Part shown: positions 1 through 8,867 of the stretch, piece after piece
Layout of the letters: the number at the start of each line of letters is the position of its first letter
Position numbering within the stretch: the stretch's first letter is position 1
Source of the DNA: an uncultured Roseibium sp.
Lineage (GTDB): Bacteria > Pseudomonadota > Alphaproteobacteria > Rhizobiales > Stappiaceae
Direction: 5' to 3'
NCBI RefSeq assembly: GCF_947494555.1
Contig: NZ_CANLVF010000006.1
Span: forward strand, 289,374 to 353,373
DNA length: 64,000 nucleotides
Program-made: the position numbers and the translations under genes
The notes under the pieces: model-generated
What the model was told of the DNA's origin: nothing
Seen by the model: the letters and a program-made list of their open reading frames with translations, nothing else
Databases searched by the model: none

Positions 1-552
1 GAGGTCGACTTCGTTGTCTCCACCAGTCTCAAGTGGATGTGCGGCACACCCGGGGCCGGCATCCTATATGTCCGCCCGGAATTGATTGACGTCTGCCGGC
101 CCGAAGTGTGCGGATGGTTCAGTCAGGACAATCCCTTCAACTGGGACATTTCAGCATTCGATTATGCGCCGGATATCCGCCGCTTCGACAACGGCACGCC
201 CGGCATCATGCCGGCAGCCGCGACAGTGCCCGCCCTGAAGTGGCATGCCGCCTCGGATCAGCGAGCGCTTTTGCACCACAATCGCTTGCTCAGCGATCTA
301 TTGATCGAGGGAGTAAACGATCTGGACCTGGATCTCGTTTCGCCCCGCAAAGCGGACTCCCGGGGTGGCAGTGTGATGATCGACATGTTCTCCGGCGAAC
401 GCGCCGCAAAGACGCTTGCCGATCTGAATGCAGCTGGATTTTCGGCGGATATCCGTGGTGCAACACTGCGTCTTTCGCCAGGTGTCCAAACCACAGAAGC
501 CGCGACACGCGAACTCTTGTCTGTGCTCAGCACTTCTCTCAACGTCAGTTGA
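1..552 (+). CDS. Kynureninase-like class V aminotransferase, C-terminal part
   Basis: The reading frame is open from base 1, so the N-terminal half lies outside the window; 183 codons remain. The visible part begins just before the likely PLP lysine (S-T-S-L-K-W, Lys at visible residue 11), followed by C-G-T-P-G-A-G, the order seen in fold-type I class V enzymes such as kynureninase and isopenicillin N epimerase. A small C-terminal domain follows and ends at the TGA at 550-552. It converges on iorB with only three bases between the stops. The cyclase-family gene and iorAB nearby suggest a role in the same amino acid or aromatic catabolism, but the substrate cannot be read from this fragment. 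Confidence 0.75.
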   Translation, partial: EVDFVVSTSLKWMCGTPGAGILYVRPELIDVCRPEVCGWFSQDNPFNWDISAFDYAPDIRRFDNGTPGIMPAAATVPALKWHAASDQRALLHHNRLLSDLLIEGVNDLDLDLVSPRKADSRGGSVMIDMFSGERAAKTLADLNAAGFSADIRGATLRLSPGVQTTEAATRELLSVLSTSLNVS

Positions 553-555
553 AAA

Positions 556-2109
556 TCAGCCGGTAAAGCTTTCGACCGTCTTCAGAGCACCATCAAGTTC
601 GGTGCCCTTTTCATCCTTCAATGCTGCTTCCCTTAGGCGGGCAACCCATTGCGGGCCGTCCTCACGGTCTTCCACCATGCGCGCACCGGAGAGAACCTTG
701 TCGAATTTCGAAAGGCCCCGCGCATGCGTGTCGGAATATCCCTTGATCAGGCGCCTGCAGCGCAGGATCTCGACGGCCATTCCATAGCGATCCGGCAGAT
801 ACCCCGCCACCATCTGCAGCCAGTCATTCAGATGATCCTGCTCCATCTTGTGGCGCAGCGTTTTCAGCCGCCAGTTTCTCAGGCCACCCAAAAAGTAGAG
901 CATAGCAAAACCGCGCAGACTGTCGGTTCTGAGGCGGCGGCCTCGATTGAACCAGCGATCGATGCGCTTCATCCAGGCCGGATCGTTTTCCATTTTCCGG
1001 CCCAGTTTTTCAGGGAGCAGACCAACGATCTCCTCTGCCCGCGGATGCAGATAGTCCGTCAGATGCATGACGTTGTCATTGCCGACGCCCATCTCGGCCT
1101 CGATGCGGTCGAACCGCTGCGGGCGCGTCTTGAGATCCGCGACGCGGATGACATCGTCATAAGCCATGGCGTTCGCGATATACTTCGCCGCTTCGCACGA
1201 CAGTTCATATTCCCTCTCGGCCGTGTCAGCCTTCACCAGCGCTTCCAACCGGTCCAGATATTCCGATCCATAAGCGCAGTCCTGAAAGTCGACGACCTTT
1301 GTCAAACCCGCCGCCGCCATGACGCGAACCGTTTCCGGCAAAGCTGCGACGCGCGCTTCCAGACGTGCCCATTCGGACTGAATGTCCGCCGGTCCCTTTG
1401 GCGCAACGATTTCCTGCTGGACGGGCTTCTCTTCCACCGGTTTGGCAGGTTCGCCGTTTTGCGCGAGATCATAACCGGCAGCAAAGGCGCGCAGACTGGC
1501 CTCAACCCCCTTGCCACCTGTCCGGATCGCCTCTTCGAAGGCTTCCCGCTTGAACGGAAGCGCTTCAGAACCGGCCAGCGCACCAAAGAGCGAGGCAGAT
1601 ATGACCGAGCCGACCTTGACCGCTGCCCGGTCCATATCGGCAAGAATGAGTTTTTGCGAGGCGACTTCGGCTGCGGCACGCACCTCGTCGGAAGACGCCA
1701 TGCCGTCGCCAGGAACCGTTTTTTCCGAGACCGCGAGCATTCTGTGCGTAGACGCGATCAATGTGGTTCGGTCGGGCGTTACGAAGCCGCGAATGATCGC
1801 ACGCCCGGCCTCCATCATCTCTGCTGCAATGGCAATGTCGACATCGCCTGCCGCAGGTGCCAGAGAAAAGACCGGTGCGGCAACGTCGCCCGGCGCCATC
1901 TCAATGTAGTAGATGGTTGCGCCAGTACGCTGCGCGACGCCGGCGACGCTTGTCGCCTGACAATGGTAACCTTGAGACCGGGCCAGAGACTCGATCCAGT
2001 TGGTCAGGACACCGCCGCCCTGACCGCCGACCGCCATAACCGCAAGTTTGATGATGCCTTCCAAGGCCGGATCTGTCGGCTGGGCATCAAGAGGCAAGGC
2101 AAGCGACAT
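556..2109 (-). CDS. iorB: Indolepyruvate ferredoxin oxidoreductase beta subunit, long form with DUF6537
   Basis: 517 aa. With IorA it forms an oxidoreductase that oxidatively decarboxylates aryl pyruvates to acyl-CoA with ferredoxin as acceptor. Residues about 20-215 are the 2-oxoacid:acceptor oxidoreductase gamma domain, with the glycine-rich A-V-G-G-Q-G-G-G near residues 26-33. Residues about 250-500 match the DUF6537 extension of alphaproteobacterial IorB, so the protein is more than twice the length of archaeal IorB. A TTG at 2112 would add one residue, but the ATG at 2109 overlaps the iorA TGA and is the likelier start. It is the last gene of a leftward operon beginning at the cyclase-family gene. 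Confidence 0.88.
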   Translation of the reverse strand: MSLALPLDAQPTDPALEGIIKLAVMAVGGQGGGVLTNWIESLARSQGYHCQATSVAGVAQRTGATIYYIEMAPGDVAAPVFSLAPAAGDVDIAIAAEMMEAGRAIIRGFVTPDRTTLIASTHRMLAVSEKTVPGDGMASSDEVRAAAEVASQKLILADMDRAAVKVGSVISASLFGALAGSEALPFKREAFEEAIRTGGKGVEASLRAFAAGYDLAQNGEPAKPVEEKPVQQEIVAPKGPADIQSEWARLEARVAALPETVRVMAAAGLTKVVDFQDCAYGSEYLDRLEALVKADTAEREYELSCEAAKYIANAMAYDDVIRVADLKTRPQRFDRIEAEMGVGNDNVMHLTDYLHPRAEEIVGLLPEKLGRKMENDPAWMKRIDRWFNRGRRLRTDSLRGFAMLYFLGGLRNWRLKTLRHKMEQDHLNDWLQMVAGYLPDRYGMAVEILRCRRLIKGYSDTHARGLSKFDKVLSGARMVEDREDGPQWVARLREAALKDEKGTELDGALKTVESFTG

Positions 2110-4259
2110 CAAAGTGCCTCCCCGGAAAAGGTAAGGCGTTTGCCCGCGCGGCGGTTCTGAAGCCAGGAGATGACCTTTTTGCGCAGTCCCGTCAGCCAGG
2201 TTTCAAACACGGTTGGATTATGAACAACTTTCGCCTCGTAAAAGGAGGGGCAAAGGATCGCGGCGTCAGCCACCTCGCCGCAATTGCCGCATCCGACACA
2301 GGACTGGTCGATATGAGCAACCGGATCATCCCGGAGAGGATCGTCCAGTTTTTTGAGAGACAGAGAAGGGCAACCGGACAAGCGGATACAGGCATGATCC
2401 CCTGTACAGACATCCTGGTCGACGCCGAAGCGCGGCGTTTCAACTCGCTTTCCATCCGCAATCGCTTTGTTGCGAAGGGGTTTTTCCCGCCTCTGCCGGT
2501 TGAGCATGCATTCGGACGAGGCAACAATGACCTTTGGACCCTTGTAGTCCGTTGTCAGCGCCTCGCGGATCGCCGCGCGCATTTGGGTGACGTCATAAGT
2601 CCGGTCGATTTGCCGGATCCATTCCACGCCAACACCTTCAAGAGCCTTGGAGATCGGGTGGTTGGTCGACTTGGTGCTGTTCTGCGCCCGGCTTGACAGC
2701 ACGTCCTGACCGCCGGTTGCCGCCGAATAGTAGTTGTCGACGATTATCGCAACGCTGTCCGACTTGTTGAACACCATGTTGCCGATCGATGAACTGAGGC
2801 CGTTGTGCCAGAAGCCGCCGTCACCGAGGATCGAGATCGCACGGTGTTCGCCGCCACCATCGAAAGCGGCGTTGGAAGCCGGTCCGAGACCATAACCCAT
2901 GGTGGATCCGCCGATTTCAAAAGGCGGCAGGCACGCGAACAGGTGACACCCGATATCACCGGTGATCTGGCGGGGCCCGAGTTCCTGTTCTGCCAGTTTG
3001 AGCGACGCAAAAATCGGCCTTTCCGGGCAGCCCGTACAGAAGCCCGGCGGCCGGATTGGAACCGACTTGGTGAGATCCGGCAATTCGGTTTTCGGCGTGT
3101 TCGGTGCAAGCACCTTTGCAGGCAACAGATCCGGCGCATATTGCCGGACGAAGGCTTCCAACCCGTCAAACATGATCTGGCCGGTATATTCGCCCGCCTT
3201 CGGGAAAATACCCTTGCCCTCCAGCCGCGTGGTCGCGCCTTCCTTGTAGAGCATGGCACCGATTTGCTGCTCGATAAATTCCGGCTGCCCCTCTTCGACC
3301 AGAAGCACAGCTTCCTTGCCCTTGCAGAAGTCCACGACATCAGACTTGACGATCGGGTAGGTGACATTGAGCACATAAAGCGGAACGGACGTGTTGCCGC
3401 TGATATCGGCAAGGCCCAGCCTCTGCAAAGCCCGGATGACGCCATTATACATGCCGCCGAGACACATGATCCCGACTTTGCCGCTCTCGGGCCCGAAGCG
3501 CTCGTTCAGCTTGTTGTCGAGAATGAATTTCTCGGCCGCAGGCCAACGGTTGTCGATCTTGTCGTGTTCGTGCGCGTAGGACATGGGCGGCAGGACAACA
3601 CGCTTGAAATCCCGCTGAGGATTGGCGAGAGCGTCCTGAACCGACAAGGGCGGCGGCACGTTATCCGAGGTCTCAAAGCTGCCGGTCACGTGGCACGAGC
3701 GAATGCGCACCATCAGCATGACGGGCGTGTTGCTTGCTTCGGAAAGCGCGAAACCGTCTCCGACCGCCTTGACGATGGAAGGCAGGTTCGGACGCGGATC
3801 GAGCAGCCAGAACTGCGATTTCATCGCGAAACCGTAGGACCGCTCCTGCATGATGGAGGAGCCTTCGCCGTAGTCTTCGCCAACAATGACCAGTGCACCG
3901 CCATTGACGCCGGAAGAGGCCAGATTGGCGAGTGCGTCAGAGGCCACGTTGACCCCGACGGATCCCTTGAATGTCACCGCACCACGTATGGGATAGTGCA
4001 CCGAGGCTGCAAGCATGGCCGCTGCGGCGGCTTCCGAGGCATTTGCCTCGAAACGCACGCCGAGTTCGCCCATGAGATCCTGGGCATCCGCCAGAACGTC
4101 CATCAGATGGGAAATCGGTGCGCCCTGGTAGCCGCCGACATATCCGACGCCGTTTTCCAAAAGCGCCTTGGTCAGGGCGAGAATTCCCTCGCCCGTGAAG
4201 ACGTCTCCTGACCCTTTGCGAAGATGCTCTACCTCAGCCTTGAACGACCTCTCGGCCAT
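2109..4259 (-). CDS. iorA: Indolepyruvate ferredoxin oxidoreductase alpha subunit (TPP enzyme with ferredoxin domain)
   Basis: 716 aa, cytoplasmic. The N-terminal pyrimidine-binding domain has G-Y-Q-G-A-P-I near residue 43. C408 and C411 lie in F-C-T-G-C-P-E-R, and the TPP/Mg site runs from G-D-G-G (479-482) to D-N-Y-Y (508-511). A C-terminal 2x[4Fe-4S]-type domain carries cysteines near 618, 624, 630 and 654, 657, 660, 670. All expected catalytic parts are present. An SD-like GGGAGG precedes the ATG. The family acts on indolepyruvate, phenylpyruvate or hydroxyphenylpyruvate; which one applies here is unknown. It is followed directly by iorB and preceded by the MarR gene in the same operon. 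Confidence 0.9.
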   Translation of the reverse strand: MAERSFKAEVEHLRKGSGDVFTGEGILALTKALLENGVGYVGGYQGAPISHLMDVLADAQDLMGELGVRFEANASEAAAAAMLAASVHYPIRGAVTFKGSVGVNVASDALANLASSGVNGGALVIVGEDYGEGSSIMQERSYGFAMKSQFWLLDPRPNLPSIVKAVGDGFALSEASNTPVMLMVRIRSCHVTGSFETSDNVPPPLSVQDALANPQRDFKRVVLPPMSYAHEHDKIDNRWPAAEKFILDNKLNERFGPESGKVGIMCLGGMYNGVIRALQRLGLADISGNTSVPLYVLNVTYPIVKSDVVDFCKGKEAVLLVEEGQPEFIEQQIGAMLYKEGATTRLEGKGIFPKAGEYTGQIMFDGLEAFVRQYAPDLLPAKVLAPNTPKTELPDLTKSVPIRPPGFCTGCPERPIFASLKLAEQELGPRQITGDIGCHLFACLPPFEIGGSTMGYGLGPASNAAFDGGGEHRAISILGDGGFWHNGLSSSIGNMVFNKSDSVAIIVDNYYSAATGGQDVLSSRAQNSTKSTNHPISKALEGVGVEWIRQIDRTYDVTQMRAAIREALTTDYKGPKVIVASSECMLNRQRREKPLRNKAIADGKRVETPRFGVDQDVCTGDHACIRLSGCPSLSLKKLDDPLRDDPVAHIDQSCVGCGNCGEVADAAILCPSFYEAKVVHNPTVFETWLTGLRKKVISWLQNRRAGKRLTFSGEAL

Positions 4260-4288
4260 CGGCTCCTCCCTGCGCAGTTCTCAAGGTG

Positions 4289-4783
4289 CTAAATCGGATG
4301 TTTGCGAATGTTTTTCAAAATGGTCTGCAGCGTTGCAACAAAGGTTCGCTGATCGGCATCGCTGATCCCGCGGAACATTTCCTGATAAGCGGTTGCCAGA
4401 TGGGGCCAAAGCAGTTCGTGCGTCTGGCGCCCCTTTGTCGTCATGTGAATCCGCACTGCGCGGCTGTCCTCACTGTCGGTCACACGCTCCACCAGTCCAT
4501 CGCGTTCCAATGCATCCAGGGCGCGGCTGAGCGTCGATGTTTCGACAACCGCATAGACCGACAAATCGCGGATCAGTATCCCGTCGAGCACGGACAGAAC
4601 CGCCAGCGCCCGCATTTTCGGTGTGGTCAACCCCAGTTTGGCCATTTCGTCGCGCAAAGCAGCGTTGTACCGACCCATGATACGGTTCATCAGGTAGGGC
4701 GGAAAATTCTCCAGGCCGATTTCGCCGAGACGCGGGACCCGGGCATTCTGCTCCATAAGCTCCAGCCCGTCTTCGTTCTTCAT
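4289..4783 (-). CDS. MarR-family transcriptional regulator
   Basis: 164 aa, the normal MarR length. The winged helix-turn-helix lies roughly at residues 55-125, including K-M-R-A-L-A-V-L-S, the recognition segment E-T-S-T-L-S-R-A-L-D and the wing with D-S-E-D-S-R-A-V-R. MarR proteins are dimeric repressors released by small aromatic ligands. Its ATG overlaps the stop of the upstream FAD enzyme gene (ATGA, 4780-4783), so it is translated within the operon and probably autoregulates it. The likely target is the divergent promoter at 7138-7249, which also serves the dipeptide-type transporter operon. Confidence 0.88.
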   Translation of the reverse strand: MKNEDGLELMEQNARVPRLGEIGLENFPPYLMNRIMGRYNAALRDEMAKLGLTTPKMRALAVLSVLDGILIRDLSVYAVVETSTLSRALDALERDGLVERVTDSEDSRAVRIHMTTKGRQTHELLWPHLATAYQEMFRGISDADQRTFVATLQTILKNIRKHPI

Positions 4784-6336
4784 GCGCCCATCCTTTTCGC
4801 CAGATTGTAGCCGGAGCCTCCCCCCAGGCCCGGACCCGGATGGGTCGACGCGCCGATCATGTGAAGGTTCGCGATTGTGGTGGCGCTGTTAACCGAATGG
4901 GTGAACGGGCGCCAGACGAAAAACTGGTCGATGCTGCAGGCACCCCCATACGGGTCGCCGCCGACGAGATTGATGTTCATGCTGCCCAGATCCGCTGGCG
5001 AATAGGCCTTTCGGGCAAGCTTGATCTGATCGAAGTTCCTGATGTGCCTTTGAAGGATTGCCTCAAGCCTGTCGGCGAATGCCTCGCGCGTTGCTTCTGA
5101 CCAGTCCGGGTCCGTTTCCAGCTTGCCGGCAGCATCTCCCTTGATCACTCGCGGCGCATCGGGAATTTGCAGCCATAATATGCCACTCCCCTCCGGTGCG
5201 CGCGACGGATCCAGCCTGTGCGGCTGGCCGACGCAAATCGTGGGCGTTTCGGGAAGAAGGCCACGTTCGGCTTCGTTGGAAGACTTCGACACGCTGTCAA
5301 TGCCATCGGTGAGGTGAATCAGCGCGACATCTTCAAGACCGTCAGCGATCCATTCTGGCTCACCGCTCAATGCATAGTGCAGCTGAAAATTGCCACGGCC
5401 GTATCTGTATCTCTCAGCGTGCTCGGGCACCGGTTCGTCGCCGAGCAGCCTTTGGTGAAGCTGGGTTGGCGTCACCGATGCAATGACGGATTGCGCTTTG
5501 ATGGTTTCACCGTCTGCGGTTTCGATGCCGACGGCCTTGCCATTCTTCACGCGGATACGCGCAACATCGACGCCGGTGCGGATCTTGCCGCCCTTTTCCT
5601 CGATAAGCTTTCGAAACACTTCGGGCACCGATCCGGATCCGCCTTTGGCAACCGGCGCTCCGGCTGCCTCAAGCGCGAATGCGATCACGCGGCCCATCTG
5701 TCCCGAATAAGTGCTTTCCGGTGTCAGGCCGGTGTGCAGCACCCAAGGTGCCCAAAGTGCCTGCACCGTTTCACTGCCATAGCCGTGTTCGAGCCAGGGA
5801 CGCGCGGGTTGCAAAGCTTCGCCGAACCAGGTCTTCAGTCCGTTCAGCCCACGATTCCAGGCCTGCTTCGCCATAAGCCGCGCCATCTTGCCAGACCAAA
5901 GCGGGCTTCCCAAAAGCGCGAACAAAAACTCCGCATCGGCTTCTATTCCTGATACGTCCTTCTCATGCTGCTTCCCGTCTCCTGCTTCCAGGCCATCGAA
6001 GGCAGCGACATTTGCCGCACGGTCCATTGTCAAGACGGCAGCCTGGCCATCCGGACGCAACACGGCGGTCGGTTTTGCCGTGTGGCAAAACTCCAGCCCA
6101 TGGCGACCGAGGTCTTCGGCGAGCTCTCCATAGGCCGGTGACGTCAGAAACAAGACGAATGTGGCAGCCATCACGTCGTGATGGAAGCCGGGCAAGGTTA
6201 CCTCCTCGGTCCGCATGCACCCGCCCAGATGCTCCGAGCGTTCCAGCATCAGGACAGGCTCACCCTTGCGCGACAGCAAAGCCGCCGCGACAAGCGCGTT
6301 GATACCTGATCCGATGATCACATGCGGTGCGGACAC
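4780..6336 (-). CDS. Phytoene-desaturase-like FAD-dependent oxidoreductase
   Basis: 518 aa starting at a GTG (6336), with a GAGG-type SD in the spacer behind the cyclase gene. The N-terminal dinucleotide fold I-I-G-S-G-I-N-A-L-V-A-A-A-L-L is at residues 7-21, followed by E-R-S-E-H-L-G-G for FAD ribose and phosphate contacts. The C-terminal FAD motif G-A-S-T-H-P-G-P-G-L-G-G-G-S-G is present. This belongs to the CrtI/flavin amine oxidase superfamily, but the context is catabolic and no carotenoid genes are near, so pigment synthesis is unlikely. A homologous enzyme lies divergently at 7250-8818. The two may act on consecutive intermediates or related substrates; the substrate is unknown. Confidence 0.85.
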   Translation of the reverse strand: MSAPHVIIGSGINALVAAALLSRKGEPVLMLERSEHLGGCMRTEEVTLPGFHHDVMAATFVLFLTSPAYGELAEDLGRHGLEFCHTAKPTAVLRPDGQAAVLTMDRAANVAAFDGLEAGDGKQHEKDVSGIEADAEFLFALLGSPLWSGKMARLMAKQAWNRGLNGLKTWFGEALQPARPWLEHGYGSETVQALWAPWVLHTGLTPESTYSGQMGRVIAFALEAAGAPVAKGGSGSVPEVFRKLIEEKGGKIRTGVDVARIRVKNGKAVGIETADGETIKAQSVIASVTPTQLHQRLLGDEPVPEHAERYRYGRGNFQLHYALSGEPEWIADGLEDVALIHLTDGIDSVSKSSNEAERGLLPETPTICVGQPHRLDPSRAPEGSGILWLQIPDAPRVIKGDAAGKLETDPDWSEATREAFADRLEAILQRHIRNFDQIKLARKAYSPADLGSMNINLVGGDPYGGACSIDQFFVWRPFTHSVNSATTIANLHMIGASTHPGPGLGGGSGYNLAKRMGA

Positions 6337-6345
6337 GGCTTGACC

Positions 6346-7137
6346 TCAGCCCCGCGGAACCAGCGCCAGTGCACGGATCGGGCTGCCGGTGCCCCGTTCG
6401 ATCTTCAAAGGCGCAGCAATCAGGATCGCGCCCTTTGCCGGCAGCTTGCTCAGGTTGGCAAGTGAAGCAAGCCCGAAGCAATTGTCCCGGTGCAAGAGGT
6501 TGTGCGCAGGATAGGGCGGTTCCATGCCGCCGGCCTGTCCGGCATCGGTGCCAATGCACTGCGTTCCCCAGCCAACAATCTTCTTCGACAACAGATATTC
6601 GATCGCGTCCGGTGTCGGTCCTGGGCTGTGCGGGCCGGTTTCGTCAGTGTTCAGGAACAGGTTCTCATCATGCGCGCGGTTGTCCCAATCAGTGCGCATC
6701 AGCACCCATTCTCCTGCCCCGATCTCGCCGTGCTCCGCTTCCCAGGCCTTGATCAGATCGGCCGTCAGCAGGAAGTCGGCGTTATCCGCGCTTTCCTTTG
6801 AACAGTCGATCACGTTGACCGGTGCAACGAGGCGCTGAACGTTCAGCGTATCGGTAAAACCGTCCTCATAATCCTTGCCGGTTATCCAGTGGTGCGGAGC
6901 ATCGAAATGCGTTCCGGAATGCTCTCCGAGGACCATCCAGTTCCAGGCGAAAAACGGCCCATCGGAATCGTATTCGCTGATCTTGTGAATCTCGACCTTC
7001 GGCGTGTTCTTGGCAAAATCGGCCGGCAACTGAATGATCGGCGTGTCGGGGCCCAATACGCCCGTACAATCCACCACTTCCACTTCACCGGACAGGATCT
7101 TCGACCCCAGTTCACCGAGTGCATTTCCTGCTGACAT
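6346..7137 (-). CDS. Cyclase-family metal-dependent hydrolase (kynurenine formamidase-like)
   Basis: 263 aa. It carries the family metal-binding motif H-x-G-T-H-x-D-A-P at residues 73-80 (H73, H77, D79). Members hydrolyse formamides or lactam-like rings, for example N-formylkynurenine or isatin. It is about 50 residues longer than bacterial KynB and the match is only at motif level, so the substrate is open. It is the first gene of the leftward operon, with AGGGAG before the ATG, and ends ten bases before the FAD enzyme start. Being next to a kynureninase-like enzyme and iorAB suggests catabolism of a tryptophan-like or other aromatic nitrogen compound (inference). Confidence 0.82.
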   Translation of the reverse strand: MSAGNALGELGSKILSGEVEVVDCTGVLGPDTPIIQLPADFAKNTPKVEIHKISEYDSDGPFFAWNWMVLGEHSGTHFDAPHHWITGKDYEDGFTDTLNVQRLVAPVNVIDCSKESADNADFLLTADLIKAWEAEHGEIGAGEWVLMRTDWDNRAHDENLFLNTDETGPHSPGPTPDAIEYLLSKKIVGWGTQCIGTDAGQAGGMEPPYPAHNLLHRDNCFGLASLANLSKLPAKGAILIAAPLKIERGTGSPIRALALVPRG

Positions 7138-7249
7138 CTCACGCTCCCTCTTTGCCTCGTGGCCCGTCGGCTTGTTATCTCAATTGAATGCTAGACAGAT
7201 TTAGTTGTATTTGCAATTATCTATTTTGAGGGGGACAAGGACTTGCGCG
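7138..7249. promoter_or_regulatory. Divergent promoter region with candidate MarR site
   Basis: These 112 bases separate the leftward cyclase-ior operon from the rightward FAD/ABC operon. The part around 7171-7225 is AT-rich compared with the flanking genes and contains the perfect palindrome TCAATTGA at 7180-7187, with a related CAATTA in TTGCAATTATC near 7212. MarR proteins bind AT-rich palindromes between divergent genes, which makes this the best candidate operator for the regulator at 4289-4783. The exact promoter hexamers are not clear. Confidence 0.4.
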
Positions 7250-8818
7250 ATGGATGAGACTCTTGACGGCGTGATCATCGGCAGCGGACATAACAGTCTG
7301 GCCTGCGCCGTGCATCTGGCTGCGCAAGGCTGGAAGGTTGGCGTGTTCGAGCGTGCAGCAGAGCCGGGCGGTGCCGTCAAAACCGGCGAATATACGCTTC
7401 CCGGGTTTCGTCACGACTGGGCCGCGATGAACCTTTCCTTGTTTGCGGGCTCTGCATTCTTCAAGCAATATGGCGATGAGCTGGGGCAGAACGGATTGAG
7501 TTTCGCGCCCGCATCCGATTGTTTTTCCTCCGTGTTTCCAGACGGAACGTGGCTAGGCGTCAGCAACGATCTTGAGACGACTGCCAAACGTATCGAGGCT
7601 CTCAGTGCAGAGGACGCCAAAGCCTGGCGCGATCTGACAAGTGCCTTTCCAGCCATGGCGGACCCGCTCGTCGGACTGCTTGGCTCACCTGCAAAAAAAC
7701 GTGCATTTGCATATATCCTCTACAAGGAGTGGCGAAAGTCAGGCACAGGCGGCGTACTCGATCTGACGCGCTTCCTGATGTCATCACCGCGCGCCTGGCT
7801 GAACGAGACCTTCGTGTCACCGAAAGTACGCGCGCTGCTCGCCGCCTGGGGCATGCATCTGGATTTCGCGCCCGATATCGCGGGCGGTGCGCTGTTTCCA
7901 TATCTGGAAGGTATGGCGAACCAGGCGTTCGGAATGGTGCTCGGGCAAGGAGGAGCGGGCTCCGCGATCTCGGCTATGACCGCTGTCCTCGAAGCACGCG
8001 GCGGATCGGTGACCTGCAACGCGGAAGTGGCCCGGATACTGGTCGAAAACGGCGATGCGACAGGCATTGAACTCGCCGACGGACGCAAAATCATGGCGCG
8101 CAATGCCGTCATCGCGAATGTCGCGCCCAAGGCCCTTTTGCAACTCGCCGGGGAGACCGGGGATGCCCGCTACGATACCGGGCTCAAGAAATTCGCCCAT
8201 GCGCCTGGTACGATGATGATCCACCTGGCGGTTGATGACCTGCCGGATTGGCAGGCCGGCCCGGACCTCAAGAAATTCGCCTATGTGCACCTTGCCCCCG
8301 ATGTCGACCAGATGGCCCGGACCTATGCGCAAGCGCAGGCCGGCCTTCTGCCTGATGAGCCGGTGATCGTGTGCGGTCAGCCGACGGTGGTCGATCCGAG
8401 CCGCGCGCCGGAGGGAAAACATGTGCTCTGGCTGCAGGTCAGGATGGCTCCGGGAGATATCAAGGGCGACGCGGCGGGTCAAATCACCGCCAAAGACTGG
8501 GAGACAGCTGCAGAACCGTTCGCGGAGCGGGCTCTCGATATTCTGGAACGCTACGCGCCTGGAACACGCTCAAAAATCCTGAGCCGTCATATTGTGACGC
8601 CCGCGATGCTGGAGGCGGACAACCCCAATCTGGTTGGAGGAGACCAGATTTGCGGCAGTCACCATCTGACCCAGCATTTCATGTTCAGACCTGTTCGCGG
8701 CTTTGCCGACGGAAGCACACCGGTGGGGAACCTGTTCCATACCGGCGCAGCCGTCTGGCCGGGAGCAGGCACGGGAGCCGGGCCCGGATATCTTCTCGCG
8801 CAAAAGCTCGCCGGTTAG
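7250..8818 (+). CDS. Second phytoene-desaturase-like FAD-dependent oxidoreductase
   Basis: 522 aa from the ATG at 7250. An in-frame ATG at 7205 lacks a ribosome binding site, while GAGGGGGACAAGG lies before 7250. The N-terminal FAD fold I-I-G-S-G-H-N-S-L-A-C-A-V-H-L is at residues 8-22, followed by F-E-R-A-A-E-P-G-G. The C-terminal FAD motif includes G-A-A-V-W-P-G-A-G-T-G-A-G-P-G. It is clearly homologous to the divergent 4780-6336 protein (shared C-G-Q-P, D-P-S-R-A-P-E-G and N-L-V-G-G-D). It is followed by the dipeptide-type ABC operon on the same strand, so the transporter may import its substrate or a precursor. Confidence 0.85.
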   Translation: MDETLDGVIIGSGHNSLACAVHLAAQGWKVGVFERAAEPGGAVKTGEYTLPGFRHDWAAMNLSLFAGSAFFKQYGDELGQNGLSFAPASDCFSSVFPDGTWLGVSNDLETTAKRIEALSAEDAKAWRDLTSAFPAMADPLVGLLGSPAKKRAFAYILYKEWRKSGTGGVLDLTRFLMSSPRAWLNETFVSPKVRALLAAWGMHLDFAPDIAGGALFPYLEGMANQAFGMVLGQGGAGSAISAMTAVLEARGGSVTCNAEVARILVENGDATGIELADGRKIMARNAVIANVAPKALLQLAGETGDARYDTGLKKFAHAPGTMMIHLAVDDLPDWQAGPDLKKFAYVHLAPDVDQMARTYAQAQAGLLPDEPVIVCGQPTVVDPSRAPEGKHVLWLQVRMAPGDIKGDAAGQITAKDWETAAEPFAERALDILERYAPGTRSKILSRHIVTPAMLEADNPNLVGGDQICGSHHLTQHFMFRPVRGFADGSTPVGNLFHTGAAVWPGAGTGAGPGYLLAQKLAG

Positions 8819-8867
8819 CGACAACGACAACACGTCCGGCAAAATGGTAAAAACGGGGAACAGGACA

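Noticed and set aside
649..2160. Long rightward open frame opposite iorB
   Set aside because: It is a GC-driven antisense frame; iorB has clear domains and operon context.
2805..4211. Long rightward open frame opposite iorA
   Set aside because: Antisense to well conserved TPP-enzyme sequence; the composition is rich in Arg and His as in shadow frames.
1..7137. Kynurenine pathway of tryptophan degradation
   Set aside because: The kynureninase-like and formamidase-like matches are only at family level, no tryptophan dioxygenase is present, and the FAD enzymes do not belong to that pathway.
4780..8818. Carotenoid biosynthesis from the phytoene-desaturase-like genes
   Set aside because: No crtB, crtE or crtY neighbours; the surrounding genes are catabolic and transport genes.
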